A stretch of 12,767 nt of DNA from Treponema sp. (GCA_031254175.1 JAIRUY010000116.1:1-12767), one strand, 5' to 3'; counted from the first letter of the stretch, positions 1 through 6,153 are shown. Notes: a model not told the origin generated them from the sequence alone. Numbers and translations: made by a program.

Positions 1-1
1 A

Positions 2-382
2 TTAACTCCGGAAAAAACAGCAAAGTACATAAACGCCTTTAACGCTGCGCTTGAAGACGATCTTTCCACCCCGCGCGCGCTGGCGGAACTTTGGGGTTTA
101 CTGCGGGAAGGCCCGGCAACTAATGGGGCGCTGGCTGCTGTGTTTGATATGGACAGGGTTCTGGCCCTCGGTCTTGAGGCTGCCTGCAGCAAAAAAGACG
201 CCGAAAACAGCCTTGATGAAGGTTTTAAGCAGGAAATTGAGGAACTTATCGCAAAAAGAGCGGATGCCAAAAAAGCAAAGGATTTTGCCGCCGCAGACAA
301 CATAAGACAAAGTTTGAAAGAACGTGGTATACTTCTGGAAGACAGTTCCGCCGGGACTACTTGGCGTCAGATAAATGCATAA
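2..382 (+). CDS. cysS: Cysteinyl-tRNA synthetase, C-terminal part (5' end outside window)
   Basis: The enzyme charges tRNA-Cys with cysteine in the cytoplasm. The frame is open from the left edge, so only the last 126 codons are present. The visible part is the helical C-terminal (DALR-type) region. It starts with an 'AALEDDLSTPRALAEL' block, which matches the family's usual 'AL(N/D)DDLNTPxAL' helix. It ends with a 'RADAKKAKDFAAADNIR' helix and 'GILLEDSSAGTTWR', matching the family ending 'GI.LeDt..GT.W'. The HIGH and KMSKS catalytic motifs would lie upstream, outside the window. The stop codon is 27 nt before the sigma-factor start, so the two genes may be co-transcribed. No frameshift is seen. 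The call rests on these two conserved tail motifs and is close to certain. Confidence 0.95.
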   Translation, partial: LTPEKTAKYINAFNAALEDDLSTPRALAELWGLLREGPATNGALAAVFDMDRVLALGLEAACSKKDAENSLDEGFKQEIEELIAKRADAKKAKDFAAADNIRQSLKERGILLEDSSAGTTWRQINA

Positions 383-409
383 AAACGCTGTAACAATTGG
401 AGAAAAAGC

Positions 410-997
410 TTGTTTAATGATATAGAGGAAAGGTTGGAAAATGACGCAAACAACGAGGGTGAGGCAGCCAATAAAGGCTTAAACTCCGAACTGGAGTTCA
501 AGCGCCTCTACGATTCGGCTTTTCCGGTTCTGTTCAGGGTTGCTTTCAGGGTTACAAACTCAAGGGAAGCGGCGGAAGACCTTTGTCAGGAAAGTTTCTT
601 TCGTTTATATGAAAGAAACATGGTTTTTCCAAATCCGGAGGAAGCAAAATACTGGTTGATTCGTGTGGTGAAAAACGCTTCGTTAAACTACGCGAAACGG
701 AAAGAGAGAGAGCGAAAAGCGTATCAGCGCGCTTTTAAGGAAGACACAAGGCAGCAGGAAACCGGAGAGGGGCTGCTTGTTAAAAAGGAAACAAGCGAAG
801 AAGTCCAGAAGGCGCTTGAATTGCTGCCGGAGAATTTACGCATGGTGCTGATTTTAAAAGAGTATGCGGAAATGAATTACAAAGAAATTGGCAGAGTTAT
901 GGGTATTAATGAAGGAAATGTTAAAGTCCGGGTTTTTAGAGCCCGTGAGCGGCTTGCCGCAATATTGGAAGGTATTACTGCCAAGCCTTCAGCTTGA
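410..997 (+). CDS. ECF-type RNA polymerase sigma factor (sigma-24/RpoE-like)
   Basis: This is a 195-residue alternative sigma factor that would direct RNA polymerase to a small regulon. Region 2 spans about residues 30-98: the 'AEDLCQESFFRLY' core-binding helix at 55-67, then 'YWLIRVVKNASLNYAKRK' at 81-98 for -10 recognition. Region 4 spans about 133-188, with a helix-turn-helix 'NYKEIGRVMGINEGNVKVR' for -35 recognition. Only regions 2 and 4 are present, as in the ECF group. The start is TTG at 410, chosen because GGAG sits at 399-402, about 7 nt upstream. The ATG at 441 is out of frame. The N-terminal 25 residues are acidic and not conserved. An anti-sigma gene follows after 50 nt, a standard pairing. 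From memory, T. pallidum also has a sigma-24 gene next to cysS. Confidence 0.93.
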   Translation: MFNDIEERLENDANNEGEAANKGLNSELEFKRLYDSAFPVLFRVAFRVTNSREAAEDLCQESFFRLYERNMVFPNPEEAKYWLIRVVKNASLNYAKRKERERKAYQRAFKEDTRQQETGEGLLVKKETSEEVQKALELLPENLRMVLILKEYAEMNYKEIGRVMGINEGNVKVRVFRARERLAAILEGITAKPSA

Positions 998-1047
998 CTT
1001 GAGATTAAAAATTTCCGCCTGACAGCGGATTAGCATAAGGAGTAAAA

Positions 1048-1686
1048 ATGTGTCCTGAGCATCAGGTTATTTCAATCTACGCGGATGGAGAACTCCCCTC
1101 ACCGTGGAAAGAAAAATTAGAAAGTCATATTGCGGAATGTTCCGTATGCAGGGAAAAGCTTGAAAGTTTCAAGACTTTGCGGGATTTGTTTAAAACAGAC
1201 ACAAAGCAGACTATTGCAGAAAATGCTCTTGCAGAACAGGAGCTGATGGAAGCGGCAAAAGAAAAAGTCTGGCGGAAACTGGAATCAAGACGGCATTTCC
1301 GTACCAGAACTGTTAACCGGCAAACTGCCGGTATGTGGCATCGCAGATTCGCTGTTCCTCTGCCGGCAGCTGCGGCGGCGGCGGTTGTTATAATGCTTGT
1401 TACGGCAATCTGGGTTCGCAGCGGCGCTGACAACGGCGTTGTAAATAACGGCGGATTTGCCGCCGTTCAGCCGTCAGCATACATCGAAGCGGCGAATTCA
1501 ATGATTGCCCCGGAAGAAGAAATGCCGGGCTTTGGCTTTGCATCAGATATAAACAGCGTGCTTCAATATTTAAGTTCCAGCGATGCCAATATTATCATTC
1601 TTCAGCTGCCGGAAAACAACAGTTTTTCAAGAATCAGCGAGCCTGAAATAATCAGAGCCGCCGATCATACACGGAGAGTGCCATAA
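1048..1686 (+). CDS. Membrane-anchored anti-sigma factor with zinc-finger (zf-HC2/ZAS) domain
   Basis: This 212-residue protein is predicted to bind and silence the sigma factor encoded just upstream. The N-terminal ZAS/zf-HC2 domain covers about residues 1-48. It has the 'YADGEL' turn typical of the family and the motif H27-x3-C31-x2-C34, with C2 as a likely fourth zinc ligand. A charged linker follows, then one Ala/Val-rich membrane segment at about 101-123. The remaining ~88 residues would be extracytoplasmic. It therefore has one pass, with the sigma-binding domain inside and a sensory tail outside. AAGGAG at 1037-1042 precedes the ATG. A short hairpin (TCCGC/GCGGA, 1014-1029) lies just before that site and could affect translation. 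The gene ends 2 nt before the next one, so a shared transcript is likely. The release signal and protease site cannot be read from sequence. Confidence 0.88.
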   Translation: MCPEHQVISIYADGELPSPWKEKLESHIAECSVCREKLESFKTLRDLFKTDTKQTIAENALAEQELMEAAKEKVWRKLESRRHFRTRTVNRQTAGMWHRRFAVPLPAAAAAAVVIMLVTAIWVRSGADNGVVNNGGFAAVQPSAYIEAANSMIAPEEEMPGFGFASDINSVLQYLSSSDANIIILQLPENNSFSRISEPEIIRAADHTRRVP

Positions 1687-1688
1687 TT

Positions 1689-2243
1689 ATGAAGCGGTTT
1701 TTTTACCCAATATTGTTTTCTGCATTTGGTATTTTTTGTTTTCTTATAACCTTTCCGGTCAGCGCTCAAAACCGCCCCGGAAATGAGTCCCGGAACCGCC
1801 CGGCAAGCAGCCCCAGAGAAAATATCTCCGAAAACAGAAGGCAGGCGCTGGTTTTGGACATTGAATCAAGAGTACTGGGAGAAGAAAAGAGGGTCGTCTG
1901 GACTGAAACTAACCGAAAAATATCCTTACCCGGCGTTCCCACGGGCATTCAATTGGTAGGCTCAAACATTGTGGTGGCAGTACAATTTACTCCCTATGTC
2001 CGGCGCGATGGAAATGTGCTGGTAGCACAGGGGCAAATCTGGGTTGCTGATGAGACGGGAGGAGTCACATATTACACTTCCATGCAAACCATTCCCATAG
2101 AATACGGAGAACCCATCTATTTTTATCCTCTTGGTTCATCGGAGCACCTAACGCCGTCAATTGAGATAATGCTGACTGTAAATCTTTACAATGATGCCAA
2201 CAGTTCCACAGAAGCTGTTCCCAACCCGAGAAATGGCAGGTAA
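1689..2243 (+). CDS. Small exported protein of unknown function
   Basis: I do not recognise this family. The 184-residue product has a clear signal peptide: Lys-Arg at 2-3, a Phe/Ile/Leu-rich core at about 4-22, and a likely cut after 'FPVSA' at about residue 26. The mature N-terminus ('QNRPGNESRNRPASSPREN') is polar, Pro/Asn/Arg-rich and probably unstructured. From about residue 50 onward alternating hydrophobic residues suggest a beta-rich domain, including 'IVVAVQFTPYVRRDG' and 'NVLVAQGQIWVADETGG'. There is no membrane helix after the signal and no cysteine in the mature part. It starts 2 nt after the anti-sigma stop, and its 3' end overlaps the next gene by 11 nt, so it is almost certainly translated from the same message. 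GGAGAG at about 1673-1678 may be its ribosome site. An envelope role tied to the sigma/anti-sigma pair is an inference from position. Confidence 0.75.
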   Translation: MKRFFYPILFSAFGIFCFLITFPVSAQNRPGNESRNRPASSPRENISENRRQALVLDIESRVLGEEKRVVWTETNRKISLPGVPTGIQLVGSNIVVAVQFTPYVRRDGNVLVAQGQIWVADETGGVTYYTSMQTIPIEYGEPIYFYPLGSSEHLTPSIEIMLTVNLYNDANSSTEAVPNPRNGR

Positions 2244-3867
2244 ATTATTTAAACCAATACCATCAATTATATTGGTTTCGGTGTTTTTCTTTTCATGCAG
2301 TCCAAAAGCCCCCGTAATAACATCGATCAGCCCAAGAATCGGCAGAATGGGAGATGTTATCACGCTCACCGGAAGCAACTTCGGAGAATTAAGAGAAGAA
2401 TCATATATTACCATAGCGGGAATAGCGCCAACCAATTCTTCTTATCATTTGTGGCAGGATAATTTTATCATGGTAAGAATCCCCGAACATGGAGACTCTG
2501 GATTGATCCATGTACATACAAGAGGAAAAAAGAGCAACGGCATACTGTTTTCAAATTTAAATTCAATGCCAAGACCTGTTGACGGGGAAGCGGCAGGGAT
2601 TGCACCAAGAATCACCTCCATAAGTCCACAGACAGGCGCGCCGGGAACATTGATAACAATTACCGGCAGCAATTTCGGCGTATCGCGGGAAAACGGAGGC
2701 GTTTTTTTTTCATGGGATTATGAAGCCTTTTCGTTTAATCCTTTTGCAGTCAGAGAGCAGGAATTTATTGAAGTTTCAGAAACTGAATTGGGTTATGTGT
2801 CGTGGAACACAAGGGAAATCCAGATTCGTATTCCTGACGGAGCAGCAAGCGGAAATATCGAAGTAAGAACACCTAACGGCAGCTCAAGCCCGTTTTCCTT
2901 TAATGTAAGCGGTAAACCCGGCAATAAAATTTTTAAAGACAAACGCAGTTACATGATAAATTACTCAGTTGATATCAGAGTTAATGAAGCAACAAGACCT
3001 AATGCATTGTACCTTTGGATACCGGTTCCGGTAACCTCCCCTTCACAACATAATGTCAGTCTTATTTCCCGCAGCGCAGAACCCTTTATAGAAAATTTCA
3101 GAGGAGCGAGCCTTCATAAACTGGACAATCTTGGAACTGGCACGAATAATTCAATAAACCATTCATTTCGTGTAGACGTATATGCTGTAGAAACGGAAAT
3201 AAACCCTCAGTCTGTCAGACAGCAAACTACACCGCTCTCCGCAATGTATACTCAAAGCTCAGAGTTAATCCCAAGCGATAACCAGCAAATCAGGACAACA
3301 GTTAATACCATTATCGGCAGAGAACAAAATCCATTCGTAAAAGCCAGGCTGTTGTATAACTGGATTATCGCCAATATACAAATTGCAGATAACATACCCT
3401 CTTTTTCAAATAATATTCCGGGTGCCATTACCGCCAAACAGGCGAATCCTTACGCTGCCGCAATGCTCTATACAACAATGGCGCGCGCCGCCGGAGTGCC
3501 GTGCGTTCCGGTTGCCGGAGTGCTTATAAATAATAACGGAAGCACAAAACAGCATTACTGGGCAGAGATCTGGATCAATGATTTTGGATGGGTTCCTGTT
3601 GATCCCGTTATGGGAAAAGGTGCAGCAGGAGTGTCTTTCATCACAAAGGAAAATCCGGCCGAGTACTACTTCGGTAATTTGGACAATCAGCGCATAGCTT
3701 TTTCGAGAGGCGAGCGGGTCTTGTCGCAAATGGAAAGCCGCGGCAGGCCGGTATCCCGCAATCAATCTTATTCATTGCAAAATATCTGGGAAGAAGCCTC
3801 CGGAGGGCTTGAATCGTACACAAGTCTCTGGGGGGATATTATAATCAGCGGTGTTTATGCTCAATAA
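2233..3867 (+). CDS. Lipoprotein with two TIG/IPT domains and a transglutaminase-like domain (catalytic Cys apparently lost)
   Basis: With the ATG at 2233 this is a 544-residue lipoprotein: MAGKLFKP, a hydrophobic core, then 'FFFSC' with Cys22 as the lipidated residue. A longer in-frame start at 2191 has no ribosome site and adds a polar leader, so 2233 is preferred although its own ribosome site is weak. Two TIG/IPT immunoglobulin-like domains follow at about 27-109 and 125-226, each opening with 'ITSISP...G..(V/L)IT(L/I)TGSNFG'. A beta-rich section at about 240-330 looks like the N-terminal part of transglutaminase-like proteases. The core lies at about 352-462. It keeps His441 ('KQHYWAEIW') and Asp457 ('VPVDPV'). 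The position expected to hold the nucleophilic Cys, about 17 residues before 'GVP', reads 'QANPYAAAML', with proline near residue 406. A structural or binding role is therefore more likely than protease or cross-linking activity. Confidence 0.85.
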   Translation: MAGKLFKPIPSIILVSVFFFSCSPKAPVITSISPRIGRMGDVITLTGSNFGELREESYITIAGIAPTNSSYHLWQDNFIMVRIPEHGDSGLIHVHTRGKKSNGILFSNLNSMPRPVDGEAAGIAPRITSISPQTGAPGTLITITGSNFGVSRENGGVFFSWDYEAFSFNPFAVREQEFIEVSETELGYVSWNTREIQIRIPDGAASGNIEVRTPNGSSSPFSFNVSGKPGNKIFKDKRSYMINYSVDIRVNEATRPNALYLWIPVPVTSPSQHNVSLISRSAEPFIENFRGASLHKLDNLGTGTNNSINHSFRVDVYAVETEINPQSVRQQTTPLSAMYTQSSELIPSDNQQIRTTVNTIIGREQNPFVKARLLYNWIIANIQIADNIPSFSNNIPGAITAKQANPYAAAMLYTTMARAAGVPCVPVAGVLINNNGSTKQHYWAEIWINDFGWVPVDPVMGKGAAGVSFITKENPAEYYFGNLDNQRIAFSRGERVLSQMESRGRPVSRNQSYSLQNIWEEASGGLESYTSLWGDIIISGVYAQ

Positions 3868-3869
3868 AC

Positions 3870-3887
3870 TTGCCGTTTAAACGACAA
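3870..3887. promoter_or_regulatory. 18-bp near-perfect palindrome upstream of the UMP kinase gene
   Basis: The short gap before pyrH holds TTGcCGTTTAAACGaCAA, a two-fold symmetric 18-mer with one mismatched pair around a perfect 10-bp core (CGTTTAAACG, 3874-3883). No T-run follows, so it does not look like a terminator. An operator-like site is possible, but no regulator is recognised. Confidence 0.35.
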
Positions 3888-3906
3888 AATAAAACAAGGA
3901 GAAGCT

Positions 3907-4593
3907 ATGGTAACGGTAATTTCTTTTGGCGGTTCAATTGTCGCTCCGGACAAAGTTGATATTGATTTTCTTAAAAACTTTGTAAAACTCATTCAATCTT
4001 TTATTTCATCAGATTCCGGCAGGCGGTTTATTTTTGTTGTGGGCGGCGGCGGCCCGGCGCGGCACTGGCAGAACGCCTACAGGGAAATCAACGGCGCTGA
4101 CATAAAAAATGAAGAAGCCGACTGGATTGGAATTATGGCCACACGCCTGAACGCGCAGTTGATAAAAGCCATAATGAGCGAATGGTGTAATCAGGAAGTT
4201 GTAACAAACCCGATGGAAGTATCTCCCCTAACAGGCCGGGTTCTTGTTGCCGCCGGCTGGAAACCGGGTTTTTCAACGGACTACGATGCGGTTCTCCTCG
4301 CGGAACGTTTCAAGGCAGACGCGGTAATTAATCTTTCAAATATAGAAAAGGTATACACAGCAGATCCAAAAACAGACCTCTGCGCCAAACCCATCGATAA
4401 AATCACCTGGGCTGATTTTCGTTCCATGGTCGGCGACGAATGGACACCCGGAAAAAATGTTCCGTTTGATCCTGTGGCAAGCCGCCATGCCGAAAAAATC
4501 GGCCTAAAAGTAATTTGCGCAGCCGGAAAAGATTTGGAGAATTTAAGAAAAATACTTTCCGGCGAAGATTTTTTTGGGACTACAATTTACTGA
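3907..4593 (+). CDS. pyrH: UMP kinase, archaeal sequence type
   Basis: This 228-residue amino-acid-kinase-fold enzyme phosphorylates UMP to UDP with ATP, feeding pyrimidine nucleotide synthesis. Visible motifs are 'VISFGGSIV' at the N-terminus (phosphate loop), 'VVGGGGPARHW' at 44-54, and 'NLSNIEKVYTADPK' at 142-155 (nucleotide-binding segment). 'PGKNVPFDPVAS' at 181-192 contributes to the catalytic and UMP site. The short length and the 'GGGGPARHW' and 'NVPFDPVA' forms match the archaeal PyrH group rather than the ~240-residue bacterial group typified by E. coli. AAGGAG at 3896-3901 sits at good spacing before the ATG. The gene lies 39 nt after the lipoprotein gene. Structured non-coding DNA begins right after its stop, so it is probably the last gene of its transcript. 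Confidence 0.9.
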   Translation: MVTVISFGGSIVAPDKVDIDFLKNFVKLIQSFISSDSGRRFIFVVGGGGPARHWQNAYREINGADIKNEEADWIGIMATRLNAQLIKAIMSEWCNQEVVTNPMEVSPLTGRVLVAAGWKPGFSTDYDAVLLAERFKADAVINLSNIEKVYTADPKTDLCAKPIDKITWADFRSMVGDEWTPGKNVPFDPVASRHAEKIGLKVICAAGKDLENLRKILSGEDFFGTTIY

Positions 4594-4598
4594 TCTTG

Positions 4599-4616
4599 GC
4601 TTACGGACTCGTAAGC
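4599..4616. repeat. Perfect 7-bp hairpin after pyrH
   Basis: GCTTACG (4599-4605) and CGTAAGC (4610-4616) pair perfectly around a 4-nt loop, starting 6 nt after the pyrH stop. There is no T-run right after it, so it is not a classical terminator on its own. It may protect the 3' end of the mRNA. Its right arm overlaps the start of the tRNA-Gly 3' copy. Confidence 0.5.
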
Positions 4617-4642
4617 GGGAAACGGGAGTCGGACCCGCGACA
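4614..4642 (-). pseudogene. Duplicated 3' part of tRNA-Gly (variable loop, T arm, acceptor strand)
   Basis: A 29-nt stretch here is identical to 4756-4784, the 3' end of the intact tRNA-Gly. It covers the discriminator base, the 3' acceptor strand, the whole T arm and part of the variable loop. Beyond 4642 the two copies diverge: there is no D arm and no matching 5' acceptor strand, so this copy cannot fold as a tRNA. A 3'-end tRNA copy is the form left by site-specific integration into a tRNA gene or by imperfect tandem duplication. The two copies are 142 nt apart. Confidence 0.8.
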
Positions 4643-4701
4643 GCAACCCTTCGGGTTGTGTCGATAGGAATGGATTTTATGGCCCGACTCCTCCATTTTT
4701 T
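4625..4701 (+). terminator. Nested inverted repeat with trailing T-run (possible terminator or structured RNA)
   Basis: The outer arms GGAGTCGG (4625-4632) and CCGACTCC (4684-4691) are exact complements. Inside is a strong hairpin: CGACA plus CAACCC (4638-4649, one bulged G) pairing with GGGTTG plus TGTCG (4653-4663) around a 3-nt loop, 11 pairs in all. Six T's follow at 4696-4701. On the plus strand it could end pyrH transcription, but the 52-nt apical part and the 4-nt gap before the T-run are not typical. The left outer arm lies inside the tRNA-Gly 3' copy. Confidence 0.4.
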
Positions 4702-4755
4702 CACTCTTTATGGATAAAAACAAAGCTAAAATTTTCTCAGGCTATGTAATGCAAA

Positions 4756-4827
4756 AGCGGGAAACGGGAGTCGGACCCGCGACATCGACCTTGGCAAGGT
4801 CGCGCTCTACCACTGAGCTATTCCCGC
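4756..4827 (-). tRNA. tRNA-Gly (anticodon GCC)
   Basis: The minus strand folds as a full cloverleaf of 72 nt. The acceptor GCGGGAA pairs with TTCCCGC. The D arm is GCTC/GAGC with the AGTGGTA loop. The anticodon stem CGACC/GGTCG closes the loop TTGCCAA, giving anticodon GCC, and the T arm GCGGG/CCCGT closes TCCGACT. The discriminator is U, as expected for glycine. No CCA is encoded (TTTT follows), so the 3' end must be added by the CCA-adding enzyme. Confidence 0.97.
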
Positions 4828-4841
4828 GCTATTTCTTCCCT

Positions 4842-4870
4842 AACTTATCAAAAAATGAAAAAAGTGTCAA
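4842..4870 (-). promoter_or_regulatory. Promoter for tRNA-Gly
   Basis: On the minus strand a perfect -35 box TTGACA (4865-4870) is followed after 17 nt by a weak -10 box TAAGTT (4842-4847). A GATAAG alternative lies 2 nt closer. Transcription would start about 8 nt before the mature tRNA, a normal leader length. Confidence 0.6.
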
Positions 4871-4904
4871 GCAGATATTTGATCTGTCATCCAACTTCAG
4901 TTTC

Positions 4905-4969
4905 AGGACAGATTCCGCTAAAAACCGCAGTTTTAAGGTTGAAAACCGTAAAACTGCAAAGCCTGTCCT
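4905..4969. repeat. Long imperfect inverted repeat upstream of ychF
   Basis: The outer arms AGGACAG (4905-4911) and CTGTCCT (4963-4969) are exact complements. The inner arms GCAGTTTTAAGGTT (4927-4940) and AACCGTAAAACTGC (4944-4957) pair with one mismatch around a 3-nt loop. Unpaired stretches of 15 and 5 nt separate inner and outer stems. No T-run follows on either strand. It may be a repeat element or a transcript-end structure; its role is unknown. Confidence 0.55.
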
Positions 4970-4980
4970 ATAACTAACCG

Positions 4981-5003
4981 AGTAATAGAACAGGCCTATT
5001 ACT
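4981..5003. repeat. Perfect 8-bp inverted repeat overlapping the ychF -35 box
   Basis: AGTAATAG (4981-4988) and CTATTACT (4996-5003) are exact complements around a 7-nt loop. The right arm runs into the predicted -35 box of ychF (5002-5007), so this could be an operator for a dimeric regulator as well as a hairpin. Confidence 0.5.
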
Positions 5004-5030
5004 GACATATATTTTCATTTTTGATACAAT
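5002..5030 (+). promoter_or_regulatory. Promoter of ychF, predicted to give a leaderless transcript
   Basis: CTGACA (5002-5007, 5 of 6 to consensus), a 17-nt spacer and TACAAT (5025-5030, 5 of 6) form a good housekeeping promoter. The expected start, about 7 nt after the -10 box, coincides with the ychF ATG at 5037. No Shine-Dalgarno site lies before that ATG, in keeping with a leaderless message. Confidence 0.6.
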
Positions 5031-5036
5031 GGGCTT

Positions 5037-6140
5037 ATGGCTTTAAATTGCGGTATATTGGGACTTCCCAATGTGGGAAAATCAACCATTTTTTCAGCGT
5101 TATGCTCCACTCCGGCGGAGACGGCAAATTACCCGTTCAGCACCGTCAAGGCAAATGTAGGAATCATCAATGTCCCTGACCCCCGGCTGGATAAACTTTC
5201 AGCCATATTTGTACCAGAGCGGACAATTCCCGCGACTGTGGAATTTGTTGACATCGCAGGGCTTGTGAAAGGAGCGTCAAGAGGAGAAGGGCTTGGTAAT
5301 CAGTTTCTTTCACACATCCGCGATGCGGCCGTTTACGTGCATGTTATCCGGTGTTTTGAAGACAGCGATGTCATTCATGTAAACGAAAAAATCGATCCTG
5401 CTTCCGATATTGAGACAATCGATATAGAACTTGCGCTTGCAGACCTGCAGACTCTCGCAAAACGGCGGGAGCGCGCGGAAAAATCGCTGAAAAACCCGAA
5501 TGAAAAGAAAAATTCAGAATTCGTCATTTCTATTTTGGATAAAATCAGCCCTGCCCTTGAAAATGCGCAGCCCATACGCTCACTCGGTTTAAATAATGAA
5601 GAAAAAGCCGCCGTTTATGACTGCCATTTTATTACGGCAAAACCCCAGCTTTATGTGTGTAATGCCGATGAAGAAGGGATTCGATCCGGCAATGCCTACA
5701 TTGAAAAAGTAAAAAAACGGGCGGAAAGCGAAGGAACAGAAGCGGTTTGCATCTGCGGAAAATTCGAAGCGGAACTATGCGGCATTGAAAACCCGGAAGA
5801 AAAAAAAGCTTTTCTTGAAGAACTTGGGCTGGAAGAAACAGGCCTTTCAACATTGATTCACAGCGCTTACAAATTACTGGGTTTGCGGACTTTCTTCACA
5901 ACAGGAAAAGATGAATGCCGGGCATGGACATTCCGTTCGGGAGATACCGCTCCAAAAGCCGCCGGCGTTATCCACACAGATTTTGAAAAAGGCTTTATCA
6001 AGGCAGAAGTATACACTTGCGAAGATATTTTCCGCTATGGAACGGAAGCAAAGATTAAAGAGGCAGGGAAATACCGTCTGGAGGGCAGAGATTATATTGT
6101 GCAGGACGGCGATGTTATTTTCTTCAAATTTAATATATAA
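5037..6140 (+). CDS. ychF: Ribosome-binding Obg-family ATPase/GTPase YchF
   Basis: This is a 367-residue P-loop NTPase of the Obg family, full length for YchF (about 363). The family binds ribosomes and hydrolyses ATP, and is linked to translation control and stress responses. The G1 loop 'GLPNVGKS' is at 9-16, G3 'DIAGLVKGASRGEGLGNQF' at about 72-90, and the YchF-style G4 'NADE' at 209-212. That G4 replaces the NKxD of true GTPases and explains the ATP preference of the family. A helical insertion lies between G3 and G4, and a TGS domain covers about 280-366, ending in 'IVQDGDVIFFKFNI'. The start at 5037 gives the standard N-terminus even though no ribosome site precedes it. It is the first gene of the plus-strand run that continues to glgA. 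Confidence 0.96.
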   Translation: MALNCGILGLPNVGKSTIFSALCSTPAETANYPFSTVKANVGIINVPDPRLDKLSAIFVPERTIPATVEFVDIAGLVKGASRGEGLGNQFLSHIRDAAVYVHVIRCFEDSDVIHVNEKIDPASDIETIDIELALADLQTLAKRRERAEKSLKNPNEKKNSEFVISILDKISPALENAQPIRSLGLNNEEKAAVYDCHFITAKPQLYVCNADEEGIRSGNAYIEKVKKRAESEGTEAVCICGKFEAELCGIENPEEKKAFLEELGLEETGLSTLIHSAYKLLGLRTFFTTGKDECRAWTFRSGDTAPKAAGVIHTDFEKGFIKAEVYTCEDIFRYGTEAKIKEAGKYRLEGRDYIVQDGDVIFFKFNI

Positions 6141-6153
6141 TTAAAATAGTATT

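Larger units (their letters stand above)
4594..5036. other. Structured intergenic region without protein genes
   Basis: This 443-nt gap between pyrH and ychF contains, in order: a 7-bp hairpin, a copy of the 3' part of tRNA-Gly embedded in inverted repeats, a T-run, the intact tRNA-Gly gene (minus strand) with its promoter, two further inverted repeats, and the ychF promoter. An 87-codon frame at 4710-4973 crosses the tRNA gene and is not credible as a gene. The separate items are listed below. Confidence 0.85.

Noticed and set aside
1014..1029. 5-bp hairpin before the anti-sigma ribosome site as a riboswitch or thermometer
   Set aside because: The stem is short, leaves the ribosome site free, and has no recognisable aptamer around it.
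2191..2232. Longer N-terminus for the TIG lipoprotein
   Set aside because: The ATG at 2191 has no ribosome site and would put a polar 14-residue leader before a complete lipoprotein signal that starts naturally at 2233.
3406..3765. Long minus-strand frame (119 codons) inside the lipoprotein gene
   Set aside because: Its product has a composition unlike a folded protein, and it lies wholly antisense to a gene with clear TIG and transglutaminase-like domains.
4614..4694. A second functional tRNA (class II with long variable arm)
   Set aside because: The CAACCC/GGGTTG hairpin could mimic a variable arm, but there is no 5' acceptor partner for the 3' strand, no D arm and no 7-nt anticodon loop.
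4710..4973. 87-codon plus-strand open frame
   Set aside because: It runs through the tRNA-Gly gene and the inverted repeat, has no ribosome site and no family resemblance. It is open only by chance.
4905..5003. CRISPR-like or tandem repeat array
   Set aside because: The elements are single inverted repeats with different sequences, not direct repeats with spacers.
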